64,000 bases of DNA from Ambrosia x helenae (Eukaryota > Streptophyta > Magnoliopsida > Asterales > Asteraceae): assembly GCA_030844895.1 (NCBI GenBank), contig CM061228.1, forward strand, positions 57,878,718 to 57,942,717, written 5' to 3'. The notes under the pieces were generated by a model. That model did not search any database, was not told the origin of the DNA, and saw nothing but the letters and a program-made list of their open reading frames with translations. The translations under genes were made by a program, and so were the position numbers. Numbering within the stretch: the first letter of the stretch is position 1; every line of letters starts with the position of its first letter. Shown here in pieces: positions 51,301-62,193 of the stretch.

Positions 51301-54077
51301 TTTAGTCATCTAACGAATAGTTAGAGCCAACAAAGCTTCCAGAGAAGTTTTTGGTTTTTTGATTCACACTTCTTGCACAATTCTAGGTTCATCATTATCC
51401 TTTTAAGATCAATTATATTGGATAGCGAACTAATAATAAAAACTATGCAGATGTACCCATATAATCCACAAATGTACCAAAAATCACCATTACCAAGTGA
51501 TAAATTTAAGTAAAGGGTAGGCCCAGCATACCTCCTGATTCTATTTAATCTTGTAAAATACTAATTAATTCCCATATCTTGAACAACTAATGTTTCCTAT
51601 TTTATGCTCATTCAATATCAAGTTATGCTTTTTGCTGCTTTATGTATTAAACGGCAATCTAAATGTTGTTCATATGTTAATAACTTGATGATACCAACTT
51701 TAGACTTCATCAATAAAAAATAAAAAAATTATTTTTCCAAATTTAACCAAGAGTACTGGAAAAAAGCAGAATAGATTTGTATATGTGACGATCGTCTTGC
51801 AAGTTAAGTGGATGTCTCACACATGATCAAATGTGTTTTCAAAAACATGTGATGTATTTATATGCATTGCTTGTTTAAAGAGAAATTGGATTTAAATACT
51901 CCAAACTTGTTGGCCAATATCACACCCAACTATCAGTTCGACTACCAATACTCCTAACTTTACACTTTGTTTGTTATTTATGTCACCCCCAAACTACGAT
52001 GCAAATACTTCCTCATCATCAGAACTTGACCCTGATTTCAAAATGAGAGTAACAGAACAAACAAAGTGTAAAGTTGAGAGTATTGGTAATCAATGTGGTA
52101 GTTGAGGGTGATATTGGCTAACGAGCAATAGTTTCAAGTATTTAAATCCAATTTCCCTTGCCTTAAATGCATAGTTCATTTGTGCTCTATTAATGGACTA
52201 ACTGGAAAAGGAAACAATCAACGGTTATAATGAACATGCAGATATCTAGACAGCCTATGTGGCAGTGGCAGTGGCAGTGGCAGTTACACCATGTGTTAAA
52301 TGTGTGTCTCTTTTATCCAAACAGAGGCTTCTTTACAACTAAAAATGAAATAGCTATCTGTTATTATCAGAAATCATATCAAGCATGCAAGACGTGCCCA
52401 TTAGTTGGAACTTTGAAAATTAGAACAATGTGTTTATAAAACAAGAAGACATGAAATAATACCTGGACACATATCTGGACAATATCCAATGATAGCCGTT
52501 GATGAATCTTGATCTTCACCATCGGTTTGTAAGTTGCTATTACGTAAATGTCCTGTTGCTGTATCTGAAGCTTCAGCCATAAACTTTCTTTTGTCATTAC
52601 CCAAAGATTCAGCCTGTTGAGTCTTTTTGTATCTATTGAGAGCGTCACTTGGCTCAGGTTGGCTAAGTTCGTCTCTAAAACGGGCCAATCGCTTCGCTTT
52701 GGCTTGTGCTTCTCTGCGGTTGATTATTAGAGAAGAAAAAGAAATGTTAATGAGTCAGTTTATTCAAACATTATATTTAGTATAAAAAGAATAGGAGATT
52801 TTATAATCTTACATCATGCACTAACTGATTGTATGTATAAAACATGGGAAAAAAGTTTTACATTCACCCAGCCCAAGCCGTACCCAAAAAGTAGCTATTT
52901 TGAGCCATATACGGTATACCCACCATACCTTTCAGCATCATCATCATCATCATCATGGTCATGATCATGATCATGATCATGTAGAGAGGTATTTCCCCGC
53001 AACCCTTGATCAGCTGAAAAGGGAAACCTAGTCCGTTTTGGAACAGGTAATTCGATTTGATTGGTTGCAGGTTCATCAAGATCAGCATAAGTTGGAGTCC
53101 AAACATGACTATCGGATCTTGTGCTTAATTTGGGAGGAGATACAGAGGTCCTACACAACAACAAAAAAAAAAACTGCATGATGACAGGAAAGGAATGGAG
53201 TAAAAATAACTAACTGATTCACCAAACAAAAATAGATAAATATATAACACAAGGATTAGGATTAGGGTTAGGCTGATATATAGAATATTAAAAGACCTAA
53301 TTAGTATTAGGTATAATTTTGAGGAAGAAAGTGTTAGGGTCTGGTGAATAGCATCAAATACCTTTTGAGATGAGCATGTAGAGAGTTGTTCCTGGTGCGT
53401 TTAGGAAGAGGTAATTGAGGTTTATGAAGATGGGCATATGGTGGATTACTGCTGCTGGGCCTTGTGGTTAATGGGGATGGAGATCTATAGGAAATTAAAA
53501 ATAAATAAGATCCTTATTGGATGGATGATTCAACAAATGTATATATATGATGAAGGATGGAAATATGTACAAGAGTGAGTTGAGTTACCTGGGCGTCCCC
53601 AGAAGAGTTGTTGAGTTTTGCAGAAGAGGTGGGGGTGATCTTGTTCTTTTCAAATCTTGAATTTGGTTTGAATTTGCTTCAAACCTAGAGGACAGGACAG
53701 GACAGGACAGGACAGGAGATAAGTGACATACATACATACAGTTGTAGAAGAAACTGAAAGAAGCAATTTATTAATTAAGAAAATAAAGGTAAGTTCCGCC
53801 TCCACCTCCCATTCCCAACAAGGCTTGTTGAGTTTTCTACAACATCTTTGTAAGTAATACTATGATGGCCTTGCCCTTGAGGAGGTTTCAGAGAAGAAGC
53901 ACTGTCACTAAACCTAGAGGAAATCATCTCGCTAATCAGATAATAATAATAATAATAATAATAACAAAAAGAATGAGTTATTAGGGTTGGTTATTAAATA
54001 TACCAGGAAGAAGATGATGGTGGTGTTTGTTGTCTGGAACCAGGACCTGAGTTCTTGTCGAATCCGCCTGCCCACAT
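45347..54077 (-). CDS. SAC3B: SAC3 family protein B, TREX-2 mRNA-export scaffold (complete, one frameshift)
   Basis: Scaffold of the nuclear-pore-associated TREX-2 complex, which couples transcription to mRNA export in plants. Fifteen GT-AG exons in matching phase can be read on the minus strand: 54004-54077, 53806-53913, 53589-53684, 53362-53484, 52929-53150, 52463-52713, 50620-50720, 50007-50222, 49564-49791, 49398-49489, 49227-49320, 47966-48058, 47147-47895, 46961-47075, 45347-46854. They give about 1,356 residues. The start is the ATG at 54077 (MWAGGFDKN). The N-terminus is disordered with KRTR-containing repeats and an HDHDHD/DDDDD run (about 190-205). IGYCPDMCPEQER near residue 288 opens the SAC3/GANP domain (about 285-570), with RAIRMDLRMQHIF and REFRGYYALLKLDKHPGYK. 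The C-terminus ends KKLSIYF. One base is missing near 46192. Copy 2 has it. Confidence 0.93.
48233..48709. mobile_element. hAT-type MITE in a SAC3B intron, copy 3
   Basis: Same element as 26338-26814. It lies in the 1.17 kb intron between exons 49227-49320 and 47966-48058 and is flanked by CATGGCAC and CACGGCAC. Confidence 0.75.
51882..52155. mobile_element. Foldback MITE-like element in a SAC3B intron, copy 3
   Basis: Same 274-bp inverted-arm element as 29984-30257. It lies in the 1.74 kb intron just before the exon that completes the MCPEQER motif. Confidence 0.65.
53685..53718 (+). repeat. GGACA pentanucleotide repeat at a SAC3B splice acceptor
   Basis: About five to six GGACA units on the plus strand form, on the minus strand, the pyrimidine-rich TCCTG tract immediately before the CTCTAG acceptor of the third exon (exon starts 53684). 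Confidence 0.85.
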
Positions 54078-55066
54078 TTTTTCAATTTCAACCAGGACCC
54101 TCCTGCTTCCTTCTTCATATATTTTAGTATTTAAATAATTCTAATTACCAAGCCATTTGTGCATTGGTAAGTTGTACCTGCCGCTTTAAGGGTGTTTTAT
54201 GCTGTGAGAGTTATACTGTTAGTTGTAGATGTTGTACGCTGAGTTTGAAGAGAGTTATAGTCAGACATGTTGTGCTCTCTTGCACCCACATCTTTTCTGG
54301 TGACACATCTCGAGATCCACCCACTTGGGTCTTAATTGCCCATCGACGCTTGACGATATCACCTCCACCTTCGCCGCCCAGTGGAGAAACCGAGGGTTGT
54401 GGTTGGTTCTAGATGACGAAGGTTTGGTGGTTAGAAGTGAGAAATCAAGGGGGTTTGGTACTGGTCGGAAAAGGGAACAACGGTGATGACGACGACTGTG
54501 ACGGAGAGAAGTTGCACGACATCTGAAAAACACTACTCGAATCCGGCCTCCATTCAGTAATTGGTATGTTTGATTTAATTGAAATTGCTTTGGGTTATTA
54601 AGAAACCCATGTGGATTCTTTGTTGCCTTACTCCGTTAGCATGAAGGAATGAGAAAAGTAAGGTGAGATTTCTTCTCAAGGGTTGTCAGTTTGTTTAGTT
54701 TTGTTTAAATATCTTTTTGTATAATGAGCAATCTTGCATAAAATGTTTAGCTTTCTAGAGTTTAAAATATGCATATTATATGATGTTTATTTGGGAGATT
54801 ATGATGATATGTGCATCATGAGATTTTCAATAATAAGAAAAACACCCGACCTTAGATAAGGTAACGTATTCGGAAGACAATGTATCTATACTTATGAGAG
54901 ATGGTATTTTAGGCAAATATAGCTAGCGGTAGTATTATATTCCATAGTTTACCTTTTTTGTCACATTGTATGCAATTTGTATTATGTTTGTAAATGTTGA
55001 AAAGTATAGAGACCAAGCTCCATGTATGTCTATCCAGCGTAAAAAACTGTTTGCAACATGCCCCTC
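54078..55066. other. Upstream region of SAC3B
   Basis: It should contain the SAC3B promoter. A TATTTAAATA at 54128-54137 lies about 40-50 bases from the ATG and could be the TATA element, though the transcription start may lie further out. A minus-strand open frame at 54261-54533 has no recognisable domain. The rest is AT-rich and unassigned. Confidence 0.35.
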
Positions 55067-55099
55067 CCCCCGCCGCAATGCGCGGGGGTCAAATTCTAG
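55067..55099 (+). mobile_element. Helitron-like 3' terminus (plus)
   Basis: A hairpin CCCCCGC/GCGGGGG with an eight-base loop, seven bases of spacer, then CTAG followed by T. This is the structure expected of a Helitron 3' end. The 5' end was not located. Confidence 0.6.
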
Positions 55100-55121
55100 T
55101 TTTATTTTATTTTGCAATTGT

Positions 55122-55142
55122 CTTCTCTCTCTCTCTCTCTTT
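55122..55142 (+). repeat. CT dinucleotide repeat
   Basis: About nine CT units in intergenic DNA. Confidence 0.85.
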
Positions 55143-55234
55143 CAGAATACGCTCTCTCTTCCCCCACTTTCATAAACCATGAAAAAAATACCCCTCAAAC
55201 TAACTAATTACACTTTTTTCGATTTCGAAGATAA

Positions 55235-55265
55235 CTAGTTGTATAAAATCACGCGCGTTGCGCGT
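55235..55265 (-). mobile_element. Helitron-like 3' terminus (minus)
   Basis: On the minus strand a perfect 6-bp hairpin ACGCGC/GCGCGT with a three-base loop is followed by about 12 bases and CTAG, then T. The element would extend towards higher coordinates. Confidence 0.5.
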
Positions 55266-55852
55266 TTTACAATCGAGCTTTAGATGAGGTGTTGATCAAT
55301 CAATGAATTATACAATCGAGATTCCATTTTGGTTGTAAACTTTAAAAAAAATAAAGAAATCAATCTACACATAAAGTAACACATGAAATTTGTAACGAAA
55401 TTACATAATATTATGTTATTTATATTAATAGTATATAATATAATAAAGTTTTTAAATAAAATAATAATGAAATTACATAATATTATATTATTTGCATTAA
55501 TATATATAATATAATATAATAAAGTTTTTGTATTAATAGTATATAATATAATATATAATATAATAAAGTTTTTAAATAAAATAATATGAATAAAATAATA
55601 TTAAGTTTAATATGAATAAAATATTATTAAGTTTACTATTCATTTAGTTTGTAAATTAATAGTATATAATAAAACCAAAAGTAATCTTTCCAAAATTTTC
55701 ATTCCATTATTTATATTAGTATATACATACAATAAATTAAAGTCATTTTAATGACATGGCATTTAAAGAGACATTCTCTTCCTTGAGTGTATCATGTGTC
55801 ATCCCATGTGACATTAAGATATTTTAGAAAAAAATAATTTAAAAACAAAATT

Positions 55853-56305
55853 GGATTTTTCACTCTCATGTTTCCCCCTATAATTTTTAAACATTAATAT
55901 CTTTAATATACGAGATTTTTTAAAGAAAAAAATTACACCAAATTAACGAGCGTTTTATTATCTTTCCAACGAGTATCATAGTGCTATATAAAAAACGGAG
56001 AAATTTTTTTGTGGGGTTTTGTTCATACAGAAAAAAAACACAAAGTGTTCAGGTAAATCATTAATCATGTATAGACAAGTCACTAATTATGTTTAAATCA
56101 GTAAATATGAAAAAAAAAATTCAACCAGAGCCGAATAGGTTAATAGAGTTATTTGGATTTTTCATCCTCATGTTTCCCCCTATAATTTTTAAACGTTAAT
56201 ATCTTTAATATACGAGATTTTTTAAAGAAAAAAATTACACCAAATTAACGAGCGTTTTATTATCTCTCCAACGAGTACCATAGTGCTATATAAAAATCGG
56301 AGAAA
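55853..56305 (+). repeat. 151-bp direct duplication (55853-56003 and 56155-56305)
   Basis: The two units share long identical stretches such as CATGTTTCCCCCTATAATTT and AAATTACACCAAATTAACGA and differ at a handful of positions. They are separated by 151 bp and lie between two Helitron-like ends. Confidence 0.85.
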
Positions 56306-56732
56306 AAGACTATTTTTTGTAACCCGACAGGTATTGTGTCGGGTTTGGGATTAGTTTAAAAAAAATTGTGGGTTTGGGTCGGGTCTGGGATTAGGTGATA
56401 CCCGACCCAATTACCCGAAACAACATACCCAAATACCCGAACTACATACCCGATCATATACCCATGAATTTTTTAACGCATCACATAACACTTAGACTAA
56501 TGCGTTCGATATTTCAATAATTAACTTTTTTTTTCTTATTTCATGTTAGTTCTTTTTAGAATGATCGATTACAAACTTCCGAATTCATTTGTAATGGCAC
56601 TAGATTTATACCCCGGCGCAGAGATTCATTTTTTTTTTTATATTTGAATATGATAACTTATGGCAGAGATTTGTTTAAAATAATAATAATAATAATAATA
56701 ATATATTTTATTATGTTATATTAGATATTTCA

Positions 56733-56761
56733 ATCCGGGACGCTCCCAGGATAAAAACTAG
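56733..56761 (+). mobile_element. Helitron-like 3' terminus (plus), second
   Basis: Stem TCCGGGA/TCCCAGGA with a CGC loop and one bulge, an A-rich spacer, then CTAG and T. The region 55266-56732, including the duplicated units and CCCGA-rich sequence, may belong to this element. Confidence 0.4.
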
Positions 56762-58626
56762 TATATTATCAAATACAGTAATAGAAAAATAGGAAGATGT
56801 AGAAAGGATATCAAATGAACTCTGATTGAACTCATTCAAGCGGCATTGAAATATTCTTTATCAAACCCTATGACGTTAGTTTTTAGGTATTCGTTTTTTG
56901 GGGTTTTAGCTTGTAGTTTTTAGAATATGCGTTATGTCATTGTGTCTTTTATGACCATTGTGTCTTTTTCTTATTTTTCATCATTGTGTCATTTTTTTTC
57001 AATTTATTGTGTCTTTTTTCTTCAGCATTGTGTTATATTTTTTGGTACTGTGTTATATTATGTGGCTCATTGTGTCATATTTCATGATCTATTGTGTTTT
57101 TTGTATCATTCTCACCCTTCTCATTTTTTGTAGCCTTTATAGAATAACTAAACCCTTTCTTTCATTTCACTTATTTTCTTTCGTTAAATAGAACTCCATA
57201 ACACAACGTTAAGAAAGGAACAAAAAAGTTTGATTGTGTTCCGGGAGTTTTTTTACAAAGTAAAGAAAAAGTAGGTGTGATATTTATATTTTTTGGAAGA
57301 AATAGAAGGAAAAGCAAAGATAAGAAGTCTAAGAAGCTGTTTGGCAACCTCAATGCCATTAAGAGCCCGATTCATACCCGAGTTTGACCGATTATGGCCG
57401 AGTGTTGCCCGAGTTTGACCAATTTCGATTCTTGCTTACCGGGTTGGATAAAATCTCCAACGAGGAGCCCCAATTCCAAGGCCGAGTTGGCCAAGTTTTA
57501 CAACCTTAAGTGAATGGATATAAGGGAAACTTTTCATGTAGCATCAGCTTGAAACTTAATGGGCAAGAGGCTTACTGGCTGATTCAGGTGTGTTCAATCA
57601 ATGAACCAAAAACACTAAATATTGACTGATTTAGAGGTAACCTCTTAATGAAATCATTAAGAGGCAATAAAACAACCCCTAAATGTCATCCTTCCAAACT
57701 AGAAAGAAATGAAAGGAAAAGAAAGGGGGATAAAGGGAAGAAAATCCTTCCCTTTCTATTCTCTTGTCTATACTACATTATAAAGTACCAAAGATGGGTA
57801 GAGTTGTAATTTTATATGTTTTTTAAGATCGGATTTGAAAAGTTTGTTGCTTCACACCTAAAATGTCATATAATTTTTTTTCCAATACCAGCCTCCTATG
57901 CAAAAGCACTTGTACACCCCTCCCTGCTATTTACTATAAGGTATCTTCTTCAACAGAACAATCACACATTTAATTTGATACCTGCTTTTGCCAAGGCCAT
58001 TCATGGGTCGAAATTGATTCAATGCAATTGAATGCGATCATCAATTTCATGGCAATTGAATCATTTCTCCTTCAGTTTCAAAACTCAAATCCAAATATCA
58101 CTACATACATTTCCGCTCCCCACCCCTTTGTAATCTCCAATGGTTAATCTGAAGCTAAAATATCAGAGACGGTCTTACGGTTTGGATTTATTCTTGATCA
58201 TTAATCATAATTTTGTGTTTCTTATCCCTTTAATTTATTCTCTGTTTATGTTTTAGGGTTTTGTGTTACTCAACTTTTTGGTATGAATTAAAGGTAATTG
58301 ATGGTTATTTTATCTCAAGTTCAATGTGGTATGTTGTGCAAGTCTCTTAATCTGCGTTTTATACCTTTTTAGGCTTTTGTTTATCGAAATTCGAATACAT
58401 TTAATTAATGATTTGTCTGTAGTTCTTCTTCTTACAAGCCTAAATGGAAGAAATTGCCCTCAGTTTAAAGTTAGAAAGTGATTAAATGTCCCTGTTTCCA
58501 GGTTATGATGATCTGCTTAATTCAAACAAGGCTCAATTTTTTGTGTTTATTGACGGGTTAACTAATGTTTTTTTATGTCATTGTGTATGATATGACATGG
58601 AAACATGTGAGTATGCTGGTTTTGCT
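56762..58626. other. Intergenic region before the MULE
   Basis: No gene is recognised. It contains T-rich sequence with many TTGTGTC repeats (56930-57110), a CCGAGTT-rich stretch (57365-57500), and TCTATACTACATTATAAAG at 57767-57785, which resembles a Helitron 5' end but has no matching 3' end assigned. Confidence 0.4.
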
Positions 58627-60469
58627 TTATCCTTAGGGTGAATTGTTGAAATCGTCCCTCAGGTTTGCTGAAAGTTGCCATAATCGTACAAACTTGAGAT
58701 TTTTTGTCATAATCGTCCAAAGGTTTCATTTTCTTGTGAGAATCGTCCCTGGCCCTAACGACGCCCATTTAAGTGACATTAACCGAGGGTTATAATCGTC
58801 AAGTCATGTTTTAAACATTTTTTTTGCCAAAGTCGTCCCTCCCCAAATTTAAAACCTTTTTTTTTTTGCCAAAGTCATCCCTCCCTCAAAATTAAAAATT
58901 TTAAAATTAAAAGAAATATAAATAATATTTAAAATTTAAGTGGTCCCACCCCTACCCCACACATTCCATCTTCTCCACTTCAACCCACCCACCACCTTTC
59001 ACCACCACTACCCACCACCCACCACCCATCTCCAACTGAATACATAGACCACCACTGCCACTATTTTATGAACCTCAACTCACCTTCTTTTCCCCCACAA
59101 CCACCGGAAAACTCACCCGACCACCACCACCAATCTCCACCGCCTGAACACGTTGAACCCCAACACCTACTTATGTCACCTTCACCAGAACAAATGTTAG
59201 ACCATTAATCACCACCACTGCCTTCCACCATCACCTCCACCGAACAACCACTGACAGAAATCAGACCCCCACCTCCCTGACCACCGAAAAGTTATTGGCT
59301 CAAGGACCAAACTGTCACACCCTCAAAATCCACTTGCGGAGTTTTACCGCGAGGCGCATGACAAACCAGGATCCAAACCAACGATCACAATAAACAAGTC
59401 TAAATGAACATATGCAATTTCAAAAACATAGTTTAAAAATCCCCAATTACAGCGGAAGCTTATTCAAAACATAAATCCAAAATAATCCAAGTGTTCAACG
59501 TTTGAAAATCATGCAATCCTAACTAGACGCCGTGCAGACGCGTGCGCCCTAGTTCCATTGTGCTACCTTAGCGACCTGAGAAAACATGTAAAAGTTTACG
59601 TCAGCACAAAAATGCTGGTGAGTTTACAGGTTTTGTAATCCAAGTACCAAGTCCAACCTGTCCATACTATAACAAATCGAAAACCAAAGTACGCTAGCTA
59701 GGCGTATGTTTTGTTACTACTACGATTGGAAAACCATTACTAACTCGCAAACCAGATGTCGTGCCCGATGTAGTAACCTGTTGTTCCTGTTTGAGACAAT
59801 ATGCACCCGCCGACCCTCCAAGTCGACGAGCGGGGTTGGTCACTCCCAATAGCGCTATTCACATTTCCCCGTTGTGCAAACCCGCACATTCATGGTTCCC
59901 CCCGGGACTTCCAAAGATCGTATAGTAAACCATAGAAACCCATAGTATGACAGTAGTTACCAAACATAAGTTTTAACACATGTTTTCTCCCCCGAAAAGT
60001 GAAACCAGTTAAAAGAGGGGTCGTAAACTCACCTTAAGTTGCGTTACTTCGTAATATGAATAAACTCAGCAGCTATGCTAGTCCCGTAAAGTGGCGACCT
60101 AACATATGACAGTTACAAGTACTTAGACTAATAACCCGCAGGTTAGTTAGTCCCTAGATGTCCAGACCGTAACCAAGTTCGTTTGAAAGCACCGTGACTG
60201 TTTAACTGACCCAATGTACAAGACTCGACATCCCATTGGTGACCCGAGACTCCCCGTGTTATGTTTACGCTCTCAAACATACAATCATGCAATCATACTT
60301 AACATACGTTAACAACCAACAAGTTATAGCACGTAGTTCACGTATCACATAATTACATCCAAACATATGTTACCAAGTTATTAGATATGTTACGGGGTTC
60401 CTAGCATGTTCCTAGATGTCAAATCGGGTCTCGGAATGCTAATTTACTCTTACAGCAGCAGTACACGCG

Positions 60470-60770
60470 ATTAGGAAAAGTCAACTAGCATTTAGGTTGG
60501 TCAACAGGCATTTAGGAAGGCTAATCGCATGTAATATAGGCATTTAGGGTCATAAGACATGTAAATCTTGAGTTTATATGTGATTAGGGCTATAAGACAT
60601 GTATTTCAGGACTTAACTAGCATTTAGGATCACAATTGCATGTAATAGAGGCATTTAGCCCCCAATTGCATGGTATATAGGCGATTAGGGCATCTTTATA
60701 GGCGATTGGCCTCCTAATCGCCTATAACATAGGCGATTAGGGTTGCTAATCGCCAATAACCCAGCTGTTC
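60470..60770 (-). repeat. GCGATTAGG motif array, downstream array of the 59313 LTR
   Basis: Degenerate units with cores CCTAATCGC and CCTAAATGC recur about every 20-40 bp in both orientations. Confidence 0.7.
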
Positions 60771-61384
60771 CGGTTTTTCGCGCGTTTAACACTCCAAATC
60801 AGATCCAGAACGCGTGTAATCATCCAATATCAATCCAACAACTATACCAAACATGTTTAAACCAAAATCCTTCGTTTAGACTCGTATTATCAGTCCTGCA
60901 TGCAACTATGTAATCCAAACACAATACACATAGCATGAAACATCACATTAACATGCATAACTATAACCCTAATGAACAATTACTCAGATCCTATCATCAT
61001 GCCATCATTATTAATCTGAAACTAACCTAATAACATGTAATCATCCATCTTGAATCATAAAAACCCTAGCTTTTAATCATAAACACACATAACACATGTA
61101 TGATAGATAGAATCCGATTAACAACACTTATTAACGATTTTCAGAAAGCTTATTTGTTTTAGAACAGGTCTGGACCATTAGGGATTTAATAAAAACGTTA
61201 ATAAAGATTGCATGGATGGAAACCACACTTTAGATTTGGGAAAGATTGATGAAATAAGCTTGAAACCTTGTGTTTTGATCAAAAATCACGTTCCAGAGGT
61301 TGTGTGTGTTGGGGCGGGTTATGGGATGACTAGGGTTGATATTATGAGGTTTAGGAGGTTAAGCATTGTATTTATAGTCGTTTT

Positions 61385-61570
61385 TAGTCGTCCAGCACGT
61401 CCCATGCGATTATGCAGCAGCTTCATGCGATTAGGGTGGCTAATCGCATGACCTCCATGCATTTGGGGTCTAATCGCCCCTTATGGCATGCGATTAGCCC
61501 CCAATCGCCCTTAATGTTGCCCACTCGCCCTCCCTATAGGCGATTAGCCACCCCTAATCGCCTATAGGGG
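61385..61570 (-). repeat. GCGATTAGG motif array, upstream array of the 59313 LTR
   Basis: Units such as GGCGATTAGGGG and CTAATCGCATG in both orientations lie just upstream (minus strand) of the TATA box at 61369-61376. Confidence 0.7.
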
Positions 61571-61953
61571 CTGGTTCCTTGTATTTTGCGCGTTAAACCC
61601 CGTTTTAACATACGTTAACACATTTTCACATACCGACAAGTCACATAATGATTGTAAACACATAACACTTGCAAACAAACATATTCACACTCGTTCACCA
61701 ATTCCCGGGACTCGAGACTTGTATGTTCCCTATGCCCTGACGATTCTACGAATCGTCACCATTTGTACACTTGGTTAAGGACTGACATCTAATGAACCTC
61801 TAGACCAACATCCAATGATCTTCTAGACTAAACCGATAGTTCCCGAACCATAACACGACTTAACTAACCCAGTTAAGTATAATATACGCGTGACTCGCTA
61901 AGGTAGACTTTCATCTAGACAATGTTATTAACCAGAATTTGCCGGGTGTCACA

Positions 61954-62193
61954 TCATCCCCACGTTAAAAGAATTTTTGTCCCGAAAATTGCACAAGTAC
62001 CAAAAGGAATGACGAAAGAAATAAATAAAAGATAGAAACCAAAAGAGAGATTTACCCGAGTTGTCACACAAACCCGGGGTGAAAACTGAGCATGTTGACC
62101 GAGAAAACAGAGCATCTTTGAAGATTCATGATCAGATGGGTGGTGGGTGTCCAAACTCCTGATTATAACACAACACATATCGGTCAGAAACAA
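61954..62193 (-). pseudogene. Possible tail of a Gypsy polyprotein next to the LTR
   Basis: The minus-strand frame ends ...FGTKILLTWG just before the LTR, which resembles the last residues of Gypsy chromovirus polyproteins in daisy-family genomes. The rest of the 79-residue frame is not recognisable, so only the terminal stretch is probably derived from pol. Confidence 0.3.

Larger units (their letters stand above)
59313..61953 (-). mobile_element. LTR of a Gypsy-type retrotransposon inside the MULE
   Basis: Read on the minus strand the LTR starts TGTGACACCCGGC and ends GAGGGTGTGACA, 2,641 bp. TATAAATA (minus) lies at 61369-61376. Two arrays of AGGCGATTAGG-like units occupy 61385-61570 (upstream of TATA) and 60470-60770 (about 600 bp downstream). 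On the minus strand the flank before TG reads ACGTGGGGATGA, a plausible polypurine tract, so this should be the 3' LTR. It shares ACTCACCAGCATT, TCTCAGGTCGCTAAGGTAGC and a CGCGGTAAAACTCCGCAAGTG-type end with LTR-A. Confidence 0.65.

Noticed and set aside
1..52672. True tandem triplication of a 22 kb segment
   Set aside because: The copies meet only at 100-N gaps, overlap as suffix and prefix, and differ mostly by homopolymer indels. Redundant contigs explain this more simply.
54261..54533. Small minus-strand gene upstream of SAC3B
   Set aside because: The 90-codon frame has no domain and ends without any splice-site or promoter support that I can see.
57171..57359. Minus-strand ORF of 62 residues
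   Set aside because: It is hydrophobic low-complexity sequence with no start context or homology that I recognise.
62152..62157. CCAAAC as the second half of a target duplication for the 59313 LTR insertion
   Set aside because: A 5-6 bp match in about 800 bp is expected by chance, and no LTR-like end adjoins it.
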